Below are positions 1 to 12,087 of a DNA stretch of 64,000 nucleotides, piece by piece. The first letter of the stretch is position 1. Each line of letters opens with the position of its first letter. The notes beneath the pieces are model-generated. The model did no database searches, was not told the DNA's origin, and saw only the letters and a program-made list of their open reading frames with translations. The stretch comes from Taeniopygia guttata. Taxonomy: Eukaryota; Chordata; Aves; Passeriformes; Estrildidae. The position numbers were made by a program, and so were the translations under genes. The stretch is taken from NCBI RefSeq assembly GCF_048771995.1, contig NC_133050.1:3980501-4044500 (forward strand), read 5' to 3'.

Positions 1-885
1 TTCATCCCTTAATTGCAAGAGCCAATCATCTCATATTCTATCTATTACAGTTTGGATGGAGACCAGAAGTAATACCTTGCAAAAGGAAAAGAGGGTACAA
101 AGGTCCCTGCAGTCCCCTGGCCTGGTACCTCAGCCAGTGGGGAAAGGAAGAGGGCAGCATGTGGCCAGGAGTTTAAATAGAGGCTGTGTCCTCCAAAACT
201 TTGAGAGAGAAAAGCCCAGCAGCAGATGTCCCCATGGACTCTCTCCCTTTATTCAAACAAAGCTGCAGGGCTCCTCTGGCTCCTTTATGGACACTGGCTT
301 TTCACAGCCTGGTTTGTATGCACACCTGTTTCCTTGTATCAGAGTATCACCAGCCTGCAGTGACTCCCTGCCACTCTGGTCTGCAGGAGAAATGGAGCTG
401 ATTTCCATTAAGGCCCTCCCAGAGGGAAGGAAGAACAGACCCAGAGGAGACAAGCAACCCCTGCAGACATCCAAACTTCTGCACCAGATGCCGAGTGAGT
501 CGCAGAGGGGGCGTAGTGGGTGCATTTCCCTCAGCCTTCTCCTGAGACTCAGCAGCCGGGGGCTTGCACTGCACATGTGTGTTGGATAATCTACCAAGTT
601 TAATTTTTTTTCATTTCTCTAGTCAGGCTTGGTTTGCCTTTGCCTTGGGGAAAGGAATTCTAATGGGTTTTTTAAGGGATGTTACACCACTCAAGGGAAA
701 TGAGCTTAACATCTCAATAAACTGGGAATAACCCAAAAGGTACCCAAAAACCATAATGACCATGCAGAAAAATCTACGATCATCATCCGCAAACATCAAG
801 GAATGTCAACCCCGGACACTGCCCCCTGGCATAGTTGGAGACACCTGGACTGGAAAAGCCTGAGAAGGAAATCAAGGAGTATGGC
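1..885. other. Unassigned sequence at window start
   Basis: No gene or repeat was recognised. Short open frames occur on both strands (for example 56-589), but they overlap each other and lack family motifs or convincing splice sites. The sequence does not resemble the upstream exons of the MROH gene found further right. Confidence 0.4.
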
Positions 886-2268
886 TGTCATGGTTTGACA
901 CTGGCACACAATGCCAGTGCCCCCATGAAAATGCAACCTCTCAATTGAATGCTGCGAAATGCAATCGAGAACAGAGCAAAGCAGGCCCAAGCTTAATAAC
1001 AAGGAAAAAAACTTTATTAAGCTACTACTACTATACTACTATAAAAGAAAAAAAAAGATAAAAACACCACACAAAATTCAAAATGAAAACCTTCCAAAGT
1101 ATTCCTCCTCTCACCACCCAACCCCAACAAACCACAGTGAGACACAATCTGGACTCCAATCAGGTGTCCACCCTCCAGACAATCGATACTCAGTTCATCA
1201 AGGAAGAGAGGAGCCCCTCCTGTGCCACAGACCCGCCCAGGAAACACAGCTGCCACATCCTGTGCTTCCATGTCACACATAGCACCACCCAGAGAAAAAG
1301 TTTGCCATGGTGGCCCTCTCCTTTCCATGCACAGTGCTCTCACCACCAATGCATGGATGGACAGACTGCTTTTAGGATTTTTCCTTTCAAGGATGCCCTG
1401 CCAAGAGGGGAAAAAACAACAGTTCAGTTTTTTATTTTTGGGACCACAATTCCCCCAATTTCCCCCTGGGGCTGAGGGTCCAAGAACAGAGAACTTCTCT
1501 TCTTCTCTGAAGACAGGGGACACCACCACAAACTTCCCTAACTTTTCTTTGTTTGTTCAACTTCTGTCTTTTCCCAGCTGAAGCATGGTCTCTTTGGCTC
1601 ACCAGCATCCTCCTAAAATACAGTCTCTCTTGGAGGAGAAGATGAGTTCAGTCTGTGGCTACCAAGAAAAAGTCCAGCAAAAAGCCACTCCATCATCTCC
1701 TCCCACCTAAAATTTCTCCTTCCAACATCCCAGGGTCCAAGCTGTCTCTCTTCCTCTCTTTCAAACCGAGGAGGAGAAAAATTTCACAAAGCTTTCATTT
1801 CTCACGAAGGGTTAAAAGTCCCGACTCCCAGAGACGGCTCGCTGCCCAGGCTCCCGCTCCCACAGGCAGCTGGGCACCTTGCGGCCCCCCCAGCTCTTCT
1901 TCCCCGCGGTGAACTGCTGGCAAAACCACCGCTGTCTCTTTCTCTCTCTCTTGAGAAAGAGAGACTCTGGGGGGAAACGGAGACATCCCAGATTTTCTCC
2001 ACCCTTCCATCTGCAGGGGGTTCCCAGGCCCCTCCACCCTTTGGCCTACCTCAGTCAGGCCAGGGGCCTTCCCCTCCCCCGCCCAGCCACGGATGGGCAG
2101 GGGAGAGTCCTGCACTGCACGCTGACCGGAACCAAAGAGAGCGGGTTCTCCTGGGAATTCTGCTTTTAACCCCTCTGTGTTCTCAGAGGCGTGTCCACCT
2201 TCAATTGGTCATATCCAAATTGACCTCTTTCTTTTGAGAAAATTCATTTTCCGTGTCAAACCACGACA
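886..2268 (-). mobile_element. Solo LTR of an endogenous retrovirus
   Basis: The block starts TGTCATGGTTTGACAC and ends with the near-perfect inverted copy GTGTCAAACCACGACA, giving 16-bp terminal inverted repeats with the TG...CA ends typical of an LTR. Read on the minus strand it has a TATA-like TTAAAAGC near 2166-2172 and an AATAAA signal near 1013-1018, in the right order for U3-R. No primer-binding site or polypurine tract flanks it, so it looks like a solo LTR. The flanking hexamers (tatggc and gcagag) do not match, so no target duplication is visible. At about 1.4 kb it is long. The family was not named; the reading is inference from structure. Confidence 0.6.
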
Positions 2269-2540
2269 GCAGAGTACCAGGAGACTGTGAAGAGAGCACC
2301 AGGACTCAATGTCACTGGAGCCCCAGGCACACCTGATGCTGGCCACAGCTGTGCCTGCTGCAAGCTCCCATAGCTGCTGCCTTCCCCCTCCCTGTTGACA
2401 GCTCCCTCCCCATTCCCTGTTGACAGCTCCGTCCCTCCAGCCCTCAGACCCTGCCCATCACCTTCTTTTTCCCCCCATCTCATCCCTTCCCCTTCCCTTC
2501 CATTAATAAACAGTTTGGTTTCTACCCCTTACCCTCATCT
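2269..2540 (+). pseudogene. Duplicated 3' end of an MROH gene (last-exon fragment plus 3' UTR)
   Basis: This stretch is a close copy of 11,262-11,530, the end of the complete MROH gene. It keeps the same codons down to the stop TAG at about 2371-2373, the same pyrimidine-rich 3' UTR with its doubled 'CCCTGTTGACAGCTCC' segment, and AATAAA at 2505-2510. The homology starts exactly where the solo LTR ends, and no upstream MROH exons are visible to its left. It is therefore either a truncated tandem copy or the last exon of an upstream MROH gene cut by the LTR. Homology continues to about 2565, where the downstream copy is interrupted by ERV1. Confidence 0.75.
2505..2510 (+). promoter_or_regulatory. 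Polyadenylation signal AATAAA (upstream MROH copy)
   Basis: AATAAA lies in the conserved MROH 3' UTR, at the same place as the signal at 11,492-11,497 in the complete gene. Confidence 0.6.
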
Positions 2541-2565
2541 CCGTGGAGCTGAAGCGGCCCAAATC

Positions 2566-5500
2566 CCGGGCCCTGGGACACACAGGCCCCTGCTGCTGTT
2601 CTCTTCCACGCCGTGTTCTGTGCACACACACACAGAACGAGGGCAGATCAGGCTGGAGAGGTGCCTGTGCTGAAGGTGCAGTTCCACAACCCTGTGGAGT
2701 TGCAGATCTTGCTGTGCAGCCTGGAGCCCCTGGAATTTGGAAGAGCCAAGCTGAGTATGCTCTGAAGGCAGCTGTGAGGGATTCCATGGCAAGCTTTCAC
2801 GGAGGGCAAAGGAGCTTGGAATGCTGGAAGTTTTCAGGAATAACTTCCTGAAGGCTCAGCAGTGTCCATCCCTGCACAGGATCAGGGAGAGGGCCGAACC
2901 AGCGACCATCCAGGCTTAGCAGGGAGCTTTGGGTGTGCCTGAGGGCAAAGGAAGCAGCAGCGCAGTGCCCAAAACTGGGACGCGCGACCCTGCCAGTGCC
3001 CGGAGCACTCTCAGGCAGTGCCGGGATCCCGGCTGTGGTTCTGGTCCCCACAAGTGAGGAATGGCAGCCCCAGGCTCAGAGCCAGTCAGAAAGCCAAGCA
3101 AGTGAGAGCAGAGGGAGGGCACCCTTCCAGTCTCTCTTGGGCATGGCCGCAAAACAGCCCCTGCTGCTTCTTTCTCTGCCTGTGTTTGGGCTGTGCTGGT
3201 GGCAGAGGCAGCCAGGCTGTGCTCTGCCTTCCAGAGCCTGTTGGGAGCAGGCATGAAAAGCGCTGTGTGCACAGCGGAGAGGCCTGGAAGGTGCTGGCAA
3301 GAGCGACCTGCGGGAGCAGGGCTCTGGGCTCTGGCTGGGAACAGCCTGGTCTTGGTGCCGTGGGCGCAGGCAGGAGTTGAGGCAGGTGAAGAGGCAGTGA
3401 GCAGCTTGTGTTTGTAGAGGGCCTGGGGCTGCACGTCTGAGCCTCCACCTGGAAAGGCACTTGGGGGAATAGGAGCTAGAGCTGGAGTGCCTGTCCTGAA
3501 AGGACGTGAAGTCCTTCAGCCTTGCCAGCGTTTCCTAAGGGTGTGTTGGTGTTGAGCAGAAAAGCCGCACATTTGGGGAAATGCCTTTGGAGGACAGGGG
3601 CTTGCTTCTCAAGGAAAGTGCTTCCCAGGGAGCTCCCAGTGAGGCAGGTGCAAGTGTCCCCCTTTGGCTCTCTGTGCTCCTTTCAGTCCTTGAGGCCCAC
3701 TGCACTTGGCAGAGGGACAGGGGAAGGGAGAAGGCTGTGAAGAGCAGGTTTGGCATCCACCTGGACCTGCAGGGACCAACCCAAGCACCTGCAGCAGCGT
3801 GTGTTACCCCCCCTTTGGACAGAGGGGTGAGCAGAACCATCTCTGTCCATCTGTGAGCCCCACAGCTCTCTGTGGGAGCTGTGAATTAAAAGGCCATTAC
3901 ACACTCACTTTTCACATCTTCCCGTCTGCTGTGTTGCATCTCTTGGCAAGATGCATTTGCCTCCTGCTTGGTGGGAGCTGCTGTGGCCCAGGGCCAGCAC
4001 AGACTGGGCTGGGTGGGCCAGGCAGTGTGGTGGAGAGTCTTGGCTGATCTTGGTGTGTGCCTGGCCTCAGAAAAGGCTTGGAAGATTTGCCTGCCGAGGT
4101 GTCCTGCTCCTTGGCTCTCCCTGTGCATCTTGGAGAGCACAAGGGAGGCATTTCTGGCAGCTGGGCATCAGCAGGCCTTCAAATGGGGGCGTGTTGTGGA
4201 GCGAGCGCAGCTGAGATACCCTGAGAGGAGCCCAGGGCTCCTTGCTCCTCTCTGCTGGCCCGTGAGCGTCTGTCTGCTCTCGGGATGGCCCTGGCTGTGT
4301 CACGGGTGCTGCGTGGACACGAGACAGCCGCTCCTGTCCCGCTGGGTCCCAGCAGTGCCTGGCAGCCGTCCTGCATCCACGTCAGGATGCTGGCCAAGAG
4401 AGGCTCTGGAAGCTGAGGCAGCTGATTTTAAGCTTCTGCAGGTGCCAACAGGTCAAGGCCAACAGTGTTCCCTCAGGATACAGCATTCCTGAGGGGCTTC
4501 CCCAGAGCTGCCTGATGCCACCCACTCCTTGTGGCACCAGTTGCTTTCCTGTGGAAGGTTCTACCTTCCCCAAGAGCACAGAAGGAGCTGGAGAAAGACC
4601 TGGCCAGCCTGCTCTTGATCCTTTACCAGCAGCCCTGGGTGAGCAGAGTAGTCCCAGCTGAGCGCAGATGTGCCAATGGAAGAGCCGTGCATGGGAAGGC
4701 TCGGTGGGAAGGATGATCCAGGATCCATAGGCCTGGCAGCCTGAGCTTGCTGCCGGGGAAGGCCTTGGAGTAGATCCTCCTGAGTGCCATCCCACAGCAC
4801 GTGCAGGGAACCAGGGGGTCTGCTGGAGGGAGGGAAACTCTGCAGAGGGACAGGGACAGCTGAGGGTCCTGGCAGGAAGTTGAGGGCTTCTTTGTGGTGT
4901 TTGCAGGGTGTTGGTGTTGGACATGCGCTGGGGAAGGAGTTGTCTGGGAGGTGAGAGGTCTGGGCTGGAATTTGAGTCTGTTTTAAGGCAGCATCCTTCG
5001 TTTGGCACAGCCTTGCTCATGGGTCTCAGAAAGAATATCCGTGACTGTTTGTGTTCATGGTCCTGATTGTGCTGCAGAGAACAAGAGGGGAGAGCTGTAC
5101 TTTATTGGCCACTTAGATCTCTATACCGGGGCAGGGTTAACCATTTTGCCATCTACTCATTGTTGCCAGCAGTTGCTCCAGGTGCTCCTGCCAACAGCCC
5201 CTGCAGGCAGGAGCACAGCCCCCAGTGCACATGGGTTTGGCTCCCTCTGGCACAGAAGCCCCCAGGGGCTCAGATCTCTGGGGCAGGAGACGGGCACCAG
5301 CCCTGCCAGGGCTTGGGGGCTGGCAGGTCTGCCTGGGTGGGGACTCTGCCACAGCTGCTGGTGTCAGCGCTCCCCGGGCCCCAGGGCTCAGAGCAGCATT
5401 CGTGCCCTGGCCCACAGTTCCTTGTGTGTGCCACACCCGCGGGTTTAGGGTGGCCACGGGCTGGGATGCGTCCCGAGGAGGCTGTGGCCGCTTCCATGGA

Positions 5501-6058
5501 AGGTTCTGTGCCCTTCCCAGCGCAGCTGTGTCGGCAGCCCTGGGAGCTCCTTCTGCTGCCCTGAGCCCGCAGAGCCGGGCAGCGTTTGCTGATGGTCTGA
5601 GCTGTTCCTAAAGATCCTGTCGGGCTGTCTCAGACACTTGGGGCCAGGGATTCCTTCCAACCTGGGCCACTTTGGCTGGGCAGGGGGTGGCCCCAGGGCA
5701 GGTGGCAGTGTGTGCAAGGCCCCTTTGTGACATGGTGCAGCATGGTTACTATGGCATAGAACGGGACAGGATGGCCTTTGTGACACGTGCTGACATAGGA
5801 GTGGCACTAACCAGAGCACGCCACTCTGCTCAGAGCAGGCGACCGGACAGGACGGGACAGAGCGGTGCCGTGAGGAGCCCCTGCACAGCGCGCTCATTCG
5901 TGCCTGACCCGGAGCTTTTCTGAGGCATTATTCCTACAGGTGACCTCGTGGCAAGACCACAGGACTTGGCAGCCCGTGGCCTTCCCGAGGCTTCTCTTTT
6001 GTAGGTGCCCTTAAGGACTTGTTGACTTGGAGCTTTCCCAAGCCATCTCTCTTTCAGG
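2566..6058. other. GC-rich spacer before the MROH gene
   Basis: No gene was recognised. The sequence is GC-rich with many short overlapping frames. One exon-like stretch at about 4573-4639 (reading ELEKDLASLLLILYQQPW, followed by GTGAGC) is open but isolated and unassigned. Sequence around 5880-6000 may hold untranslated leader exons of the MROH gene: AG-rich acceptor-like sites occur at about 5939 and 6004. Confidence 0.35.
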
Positions 6059-6081
6059 TGCCCTCGATACCAGACTCTGGC

Positions 6082-9000
6082 ATGGCGGGCAGATTTCTCG
6101 GCTTGTTCAGAGTGTTCAGGGGAAAAAAAAAGAAAAGCCCTGAAGCTGCTCCACCACAACAGCGTGAAAACCTGGAGCAGTTCCAGCCACCGGAGGACGG
6201 TGAGTGGCAGAGCTGGGCCACAGGACTGATGCCTGCAGCCAGCTTGGCCCCATCCCGTCCCTTCCTGTCCCATCCCATCCCATCCCATCCCATCCCATCC
6301 CATCCCATCCCATCCCATCCCATCCCATCCCATCCCATCCCATCCCATCCCATCCCATCCCATCCCATCCCATCCCATCCCATCCCCTGGGGATGTGCCC
6401 ATGGACAGGAGGGAAGAGGGCCTGGGCAGACACCCCGCAGTGGCCGTGCTCCATCCCCTGGGGCATCCTGGGGCTGTCCCTGCCTGGGGAGCCCAGGGCT
6501 GGGCTGTGTTCTCCGGCCTCTGCCGCAGCCCCTCAGCCCTGGCCGCGCTCGCTCTTTGCCAGATGCAGCCCTGGACCGCACACAAGAGAAGAAACCTGCC
6601 CGTGGCCGTTTCCGCAAAACCCTGAAGGTGCCTGCAGCCATCCCCACCTGGGCTGGGCCTGCTGTCACTGCTCAGCCCAGCAGCACGCCTGGAGCACTCC
6701 ATGGAACATCCCTGGCTTTCATTTCCTTTGTTCTCCTACAGACGTTCTGGAAGTTCCCGTGCATTCGACGTAGAAAGACCGGCAGCGCAGCAGCTGAGGG
6801 CCCGGCCGAGCCTGGCTCGGGGCTGACCGAGCTCCAGGCTGAGCCTGATGTCAGCCCAGATTTGCCTGAGCGCTCAGAGAACTCTGACACCTCAGTGACT
6901 GAAACTCGGACAAAGATTCTTCTCACATCAATGACTGAGGATGTGGACATCACAAACGCCAAAACCAGAGACACTCAGGGCATCGCAAATACTGACACCA
7001 TGCCCTCTCCAACTCTGAGTCAGGAACTCATATTTGACTATTTCAAGGACCCTTGTGTTCCTTCTCAGCAGCAGGTAAGCAGCCTGGGGCCAGGCCTGGA
7101 GGCCTCCCAGCATCGTGTGTCCCCTCAAGCCATGGTCTCTGGGCCCCCTCAGCCTTTGAGGCCAGCACAGTGTGGAAGAAGGGAAGCACTTCTTTGAAAT
7201 AGCTGGGCAAGTTGTTCCCTGGACAATGTTCCATTTCTCCCCCATGCTTCCTCCAGGTGCCAGCCAAGGTGAAGAACATCCACCAGCGTCTCATGTCCCA
7301 AGTCACTGTGGATGTCTGGCTGAAGAATGACATTTTGAGGCTGGCTGAAGAACACCCTGCTGACCTGGTGCTGACCCTCCTGCGCTGTGCCCCAGCGTGT
7401 GACAGGTACGGGGCCCACGAGCCTTGAGAGCTCAGGGCTCAGCAGCCTTTAGGGCCCACGGCCCTGCACAGCCTGTGCAATGGGCTCTGCCAGACAGGCA
7501 GAGAGGCCCAGGAGCCTCGGGCCCCTCTGTTCCCTGAGCCTGCTGCCAGCGCTCCCCCCCTGCCCTTCAGGGCACAGGGGCTCTGTCACCTGGGCCCCCA
7601 CGGGTGCACAGGGCATGGTGCCGTGACTGAGATGCCCCTGACACAGAGCTCTGATCCCACAGAGCCGCTGCAATGATGTGGAGAGCCATAAGCTCATCGA
7701 GTCCCACAGTGGAAAAGGTGCTGCCAACGCTGCTCTGTGTGATGGAGAACTGGCCTCTGCACAGCATGTGCACCTCTGATGGGGACAACGAGGAAGTCTT
7801 TGCCCTGGCTGTGAGTTTCTGGAACTGGCCTTTGCTCACCCCCAGGTTGCCAGCAGCTCTCCATCCTCTCCATCATTCAGTTGCTGGGCTGAAACCTGGG
7901 CTAGGGCCAGGCTCAGGGGGCACCAGGCCCGCTGCTCCCCCTGCGTCGGCTCTTGGGCCCTGCCCCATGGACACCTCGTCACTGAGCGCTGCCTTGGGCT
8001 GTTCTCTTGCAGGCAACTCTGGGTCTCTGGGTGATTCTCCAGGTGCCTGAGTGCCAGGAGGCGATAAACCTTTATTCCCCCCGCCTGTTTGTGGCTCTGC
8101 TCTTCCATCTTGTCATCACCACACAGCAGATACCACCAGTGGAAGTTGCTACATTCTGGAGAGCATGCTGGCAGGCACACCACCTTCACTGCAAGCCCAA
8201 CAGGTCCCAGTCCCCCTGTCCTTCCCGTGCCCTTGTGGCCAGTGCCAGCGCTCCCAGTGTGACCTGGGCTTTGCTCTGCACACAGGTTTGCAGTGCAGGC
8301 CATAAAGGCTCTGCTCTGCCGACTGCAGTGGGACCATGTGGTGCTGGCTATGGAGCGCAAGCGTGACTGGGACATGCTGCTGCGTGCTGACACCCAGCAC
8401 GTTGCTGTGGGCCTGCTGGCCAGGTGAGACCCCCTTCTCCCCACGGTCCCCAATTTGTGCCCTGTGCCCAGGTGCCCCTCACAGTCCCTGCGGTCATGGG
8501 CCAGAGGGCCTTTTCACTGAGGGACAGCCAAGGAAACTGGAAAAGGCTTGGAGAGGAGAGTGCCCAGAAGGGGCCGCCTCCCAAAGCGCCCACATCCTCT
8601 CCAGGGATGCTGGGGAAAGACCCGAACTCTGTGAGTCCCTCCTGGGAGGGGTTTGGCCTTCCCACCTCAGGGCCTTTTTCCCCCCTTGCCAGGGTGTTGT
8701 GCCATGTCTTGGACCCCTTCTGTTCCCGCATTGCATTCCGCCTGCTCCAGCCACAGAGCAGGGAAGAGCCGTGCTGGGATCTGCCCTCCCTGGCGTTCCT
8801 GGTGGAGGTGAGCCTGTTGGCCAGCGCTGCCTGCCTCAGCTGCCTCCCGGCTCTCTGCCCTCTCGCAGCCGCAGCTGCCTGGGACGGTGCCCACGCCCCG
8901 TGCTGCTGCCTGGGCCCAGGCCTGTGCGGTTCTGGGCTCCTGCCGGCCGGGTCCCCTGTCACTGCCCTGTGCCTTTCAGGTCCTCAGGGGCCTGGATTTG

Positions 9001-11360
9001 AGTGAATGCGGTGACAGCGTTCTGGAGATGATGTCAAGGTACCTGCGGAGCGAGTGCAGGGAGCGGCGTCGCCTGGCGCTCCGAGGCCTTGTGGTGCTCA
9101 CCAAGGATCCCTCGATGGTGAGAAGGGGGCAGCAGCTGAAGCTGCGCTGGGCAAAGCAGCCCCTTGGGCTGGCAGGGCTTCAGGAGCTGAGGCAGCTGCT
9201 CCCAGCTCTCCTGCCTCACCTGCCCCAGTGCTTTGGGACAGGCCTTTGGCCTGTGGGCCCTGCAGCAGCAGGGTGGGCCTGCAGTGCCAGGGCGGTGTTG
9301 GCCGTGCAGCCATCCACGGCTCCCCAGCCCACCCTTGTGTTCCGCACAGGCCAGAAGAATGTACCCGCTGTCTCAAAGCCTTCTGGAGCTGCTGGGGGAT
9401 GCAGATGGAGAGGTGGTCAGCATGAGCCTCCGTGTGTTCACAAATGTCCTCCAGCACAAAGACATCCTGGTATCCAGCACCACTGCCCCGAAGCTCGCTG
9501 AGGCACTCCTCCTGCTCTTTGACCATGTAAGGCTCTATGTCCACAGCCATGGGCACAGACTGCCCGCATACACTTTCCCCTTATGGATTTTCTGACATTG
9601 TCTCTGGTGAGCCTGGAATAATTGGTCTTAAAAGTCTTATCCTCTTCTTTTCTAAAGGACAGCAGCTATGTGCGCTTGCTCTCTATTTTACTCTTTGACA
9701 AGATCATGAACTTTCTAGTGGATGAGGGAGAAAAGCCCATGAAGAAGATTTTGTGTCAGAGCTTGCTCCCACTTTTCTTGCACTGCCATGAGGACAACCA
9801 GCGCGTGGCAAATGTGAGGTTTTGTGTGATGCTGGTGGATCTCTGGGAGGGGGCTGGGCTGCCTCCTGCCCTGGCGCCTGGCGGGCTGCAGCCTCCTCCA
9901 GGCCCTTGCCACAGGGACGCGGGTCCTGCGCCCTGGGCTCTGGGGCCATCTCTGGGTCTCGGCTGCTCTCCAGGCTTCTCGGGAAACGCTGCTTGGTGTG
10001 GCCGAGTTTTTGAAGAAGAGGAATCTCAAGAAGCTGCTGAAGAAGGAGCAGCTGTCAAAGTTTGCCGAGTGCCTGGTAAGGAGGGCCGGGAAGCCGCAGC
10101 CCCAGCCTGGAGAAGCCCCCTGAGCGCGGTGCTCGGTGTGCGGGCTGGCAGCTGTGCCCCTGCCCGCTGCTGCAGCCGGAGGCCGCGCGGGCTCTGCTCC
10201 AGGCTCCTGCGGCCCGAGCCGGGTGCCGATGGAGCCCCGGCCCGGCGGGGCTGCGGGGCGGCACCGCGGCTCCCCGGGCAGCAGCCGGCCCTCTGCCCCC
10301 TCCAGAGCCCGGCGCCAGCGGCTGCTGGCCGGGCCTCAGGGCTGTGCGGGCAGGGGAGGCCGGGGTTTGCGCAGGGAGCGCCCGGCCCAGGGGCTGAGCC
10401 CGCGCCAACCCTTCCCTCCTGCCGCTCTCTGCAGCTGGCAGAGGACAGCAGCAGCGCGGCCGAGCACCTGCGCCGGGCCCTGCCCTACCTGCAGAGCCCA
10501 CAGGAGCCCCTGCGAGAGGTGGCCGTCAGGTTCATGGGTGAGCCACCAGCCCGGGCTCCCTCCCCGCCCCGCCGCAGCTCGGCCCCAGCCCCTCTGCTGC
10601 CCCGGCAGCGCCACCCGGGCCGGCGCCTCTGGCAGCTGTGCCCTGGGGCGGCAGCGTGCCGCGAGGGCCCGGGCTGAGCCCTGCCGGGCCAGGAGGGCGT
10701 GTGGCCCCAGGGCTGGCAGCGCCGCTGGCAGGGAGCTGTGCCGCTGGGCCTGACAGGCTCTGTGTTCCCAGGGATGGCCGGGCGCTACCTGAAGGGACAG
10801 CCAGTCGAGCTTCACGTTCTCACTCAAGGTGAGTGAGGGCAGCGGGCTGTCAGCGGGGGCTGGCCGGGAGAGCTGCAATGCCGGCCAGGGAGCTGCAATG
10901 CCTGTCCCGGCTGTGGCCAGCTTCGCTCCTTGTGTGGACGAGGGCTGGTGTGGGCAGGGCACAGAGAGATTTCAGGGACGCCAGTGGGGGGATTCGTGAC
11001 CAGCGCCTTGCGGCTGATCCCGTTGGGTCTTCCTCTCTGTTAGGCATGGCGGGAGCTGGGAGAGATGGCCTTAGCAGAAGAATCGCTGGGTGGCCCTCTG
11101 GGCTCTGACTGTGGTAGTTTATCTGTCTTCCAGCCCTTGAAGTCATGAGCGACGATGACAGCCCATCCTCCACTAACCTGGAAATTCAGGAAATTTTTGG
11201 GAAGAGATGTGCAGAACTAAGGTCATCTGCTGGATTCACAGAACCACGATCCCAAGAAGAGTACCAGGAGACAGTGAAGAGAGCACCAGGACTCAACGTC
11301 ACTGGAGCCCCAGGCACACCTGATGCTGGCCACAGCTGTGCCTGCTGCAAGCTCCCATAG
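6082..11360 (+). CDS. Maestro heat-like repeat (MROH) family protein, 15 coding exons, 738 aa
   Basis: The coding exons, all with matching phases, are 6082-6199, 6563-6627, 6742-7074, 7257-7405, 7663-7810, 8013-8203, 8286-8423, 8693-8807, 8980-9117, 9350-9526, 9658-9813, 9974-10075, 10435-10537, 10772-10828 and 11134-11360. All introns are GT-AG. The first coding exon starts at an acceptor near 6058 and carries 23 bases of 5' UTR, so a leader exon lies upstream. The N-terminal third is low-complexity and Ser/Thr-rich. From exon 4 the protein shows MROH hallmarks (HPADLVLTLLRCAP, then MWRAISSSSPTVEKVLPTLL, then MENWPLHSMCTSDGDNEEVF) followed by alpha-helical HEAT-like segments. HEAT repeats are protein-binding solenoids; the role of this family is poorly known. 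No stop or frameshift was seen. Compared with long mammalian MROH proteins it is compact, like other songbird MROH copies. Exon 3 donor and exon 2 donor (GTGCCT) are the weakest calls. Confidence 0.85.
6271..6385 (+). repeat. (CATCC)n pentanucleotide array, 23 copies
   Basis: This is an uninterrupted run of 23 perfect CATCC units inside MROH intron 1. Because 5 is not a multiple of 3, the array reads open in every frame and creates spurious long frames on both strands. Confidence 0.95.
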
Positions 11361-11491
11361 CTGCTGCCTTCCCCTTCCCTGTTGACAGCTCCCTCCCCAT
11401 TCCCTGTTGACAGCTCCTTCCCTCCAGCCCTCAGACCCTGCCAATCCCCTTTTTTTTTCCCCAATCTCATCCCTTCCCTTTCCCTTCCATT

Positions 11492-11497
11492 AATAAA
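11492..11497 (+). promoter_or_regulatory. Polyadenylation signal of the MROH gene
   Basis: AATAAA lies 130 bases after the stop at 11,358-11,360 and is duplicated with the rest of the 3' UTR at 2505-2510. ERV1 starts only about 70 bases further on. Confidence 0.7.
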
Positions 11498-11564
11498 GAG
11501 TTTGGTTTCTCCTCCTTACCTGCATCTCTGTGGAGCGGAAGCGGCACAAATCCCGGGCCCTGGG

Positions 11565-11919
11565 TGTTGCCTTTATAAAGGGCAACCAGCGACCTGGTTC
11601 AGGTGGCAGCACGGCAGCCTGGCCTCTCCAGGCCACTCGGGCTAATCAACACACGCGGATACCAATGTGGCAGACAGTCGAAAAGCCTTTATTATCTCAT
11701 CTCGTGGGTTTAAATAGTCTTGGGGGTCTTTGCTACGTCAGAGGGGGGTTGGGGGGTCTCAGGGGTTAGTCGGGAGTGGAAATTTACCGGGGCAGGTGTG
11801 GCTACATGCTTCTGGGGCTTCAGGGGTTAATAGCTAACGTGGGGAAGGGAGAAGGGGAGGGGTCTATCTTTCCGTGACATCCTGTGATCTTCCGCTTCGC
11901 CTGTCCCTTGCCTACCACA
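11565..11919 (-). repeat. ERV1 3' LTR
   Basis: This 355-bp LTR has TG...CA ends (reading TGTTGCC...CCTACCACA on the plus strand). On the minus strand it shows TATTTAAA as the TATA box (about 11,709-11,716) and AATAAA at 11,688-11,693 just downstream. It differs from the 5' LTR by about 13 substitutions and one indel, counted by eye. Confidence 0.92.
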
Positions 11920-11934
11920 TCTCCCCCCTCCTTA
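11920..11934 (-). other. ERV1 polypurine tract
   Basis: The minus strand reads AAGGAGGGGGGAGA directly against the 3' LTR, the position of the plus-strand DNA primer. ERV2 has the same tract at 33,047-33,060. Confidence 0.8.
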
Positions 11935-12087
11935 TCACATACAAAATGAGGTAGTCGTAGATATAGGCACTGGGGTGAGGTACAAACTTGCAACTTGTTA
12001 AGGAAAGGGTGGTTTGGTAAATCTGGGTAATTTTTTCAAGGCAGGTGTTGAATGCTTTAGCTACTGACCGTGTTTGCAGTTTTCGGT

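Noticed and set aside
2668..2758. Stretch reading VPVLKVQFHNPVELQILL, vaguely like a trafficking-complex (TRAPPC8-type) segment
   Set aside because: Too short, ends at a stop without splice signals, and the resemblance is only a recalled pattern.
4573..4639. Exon-like stretch followed by GTGAGC
   Set aside because: Isolated; no flanking exon in phase and no recognised family.
6054..6702. Minus-strand frames with repeated GWDGM units
   Set aside because: Translation of the (CATCC)n array antisense to MROH exons.
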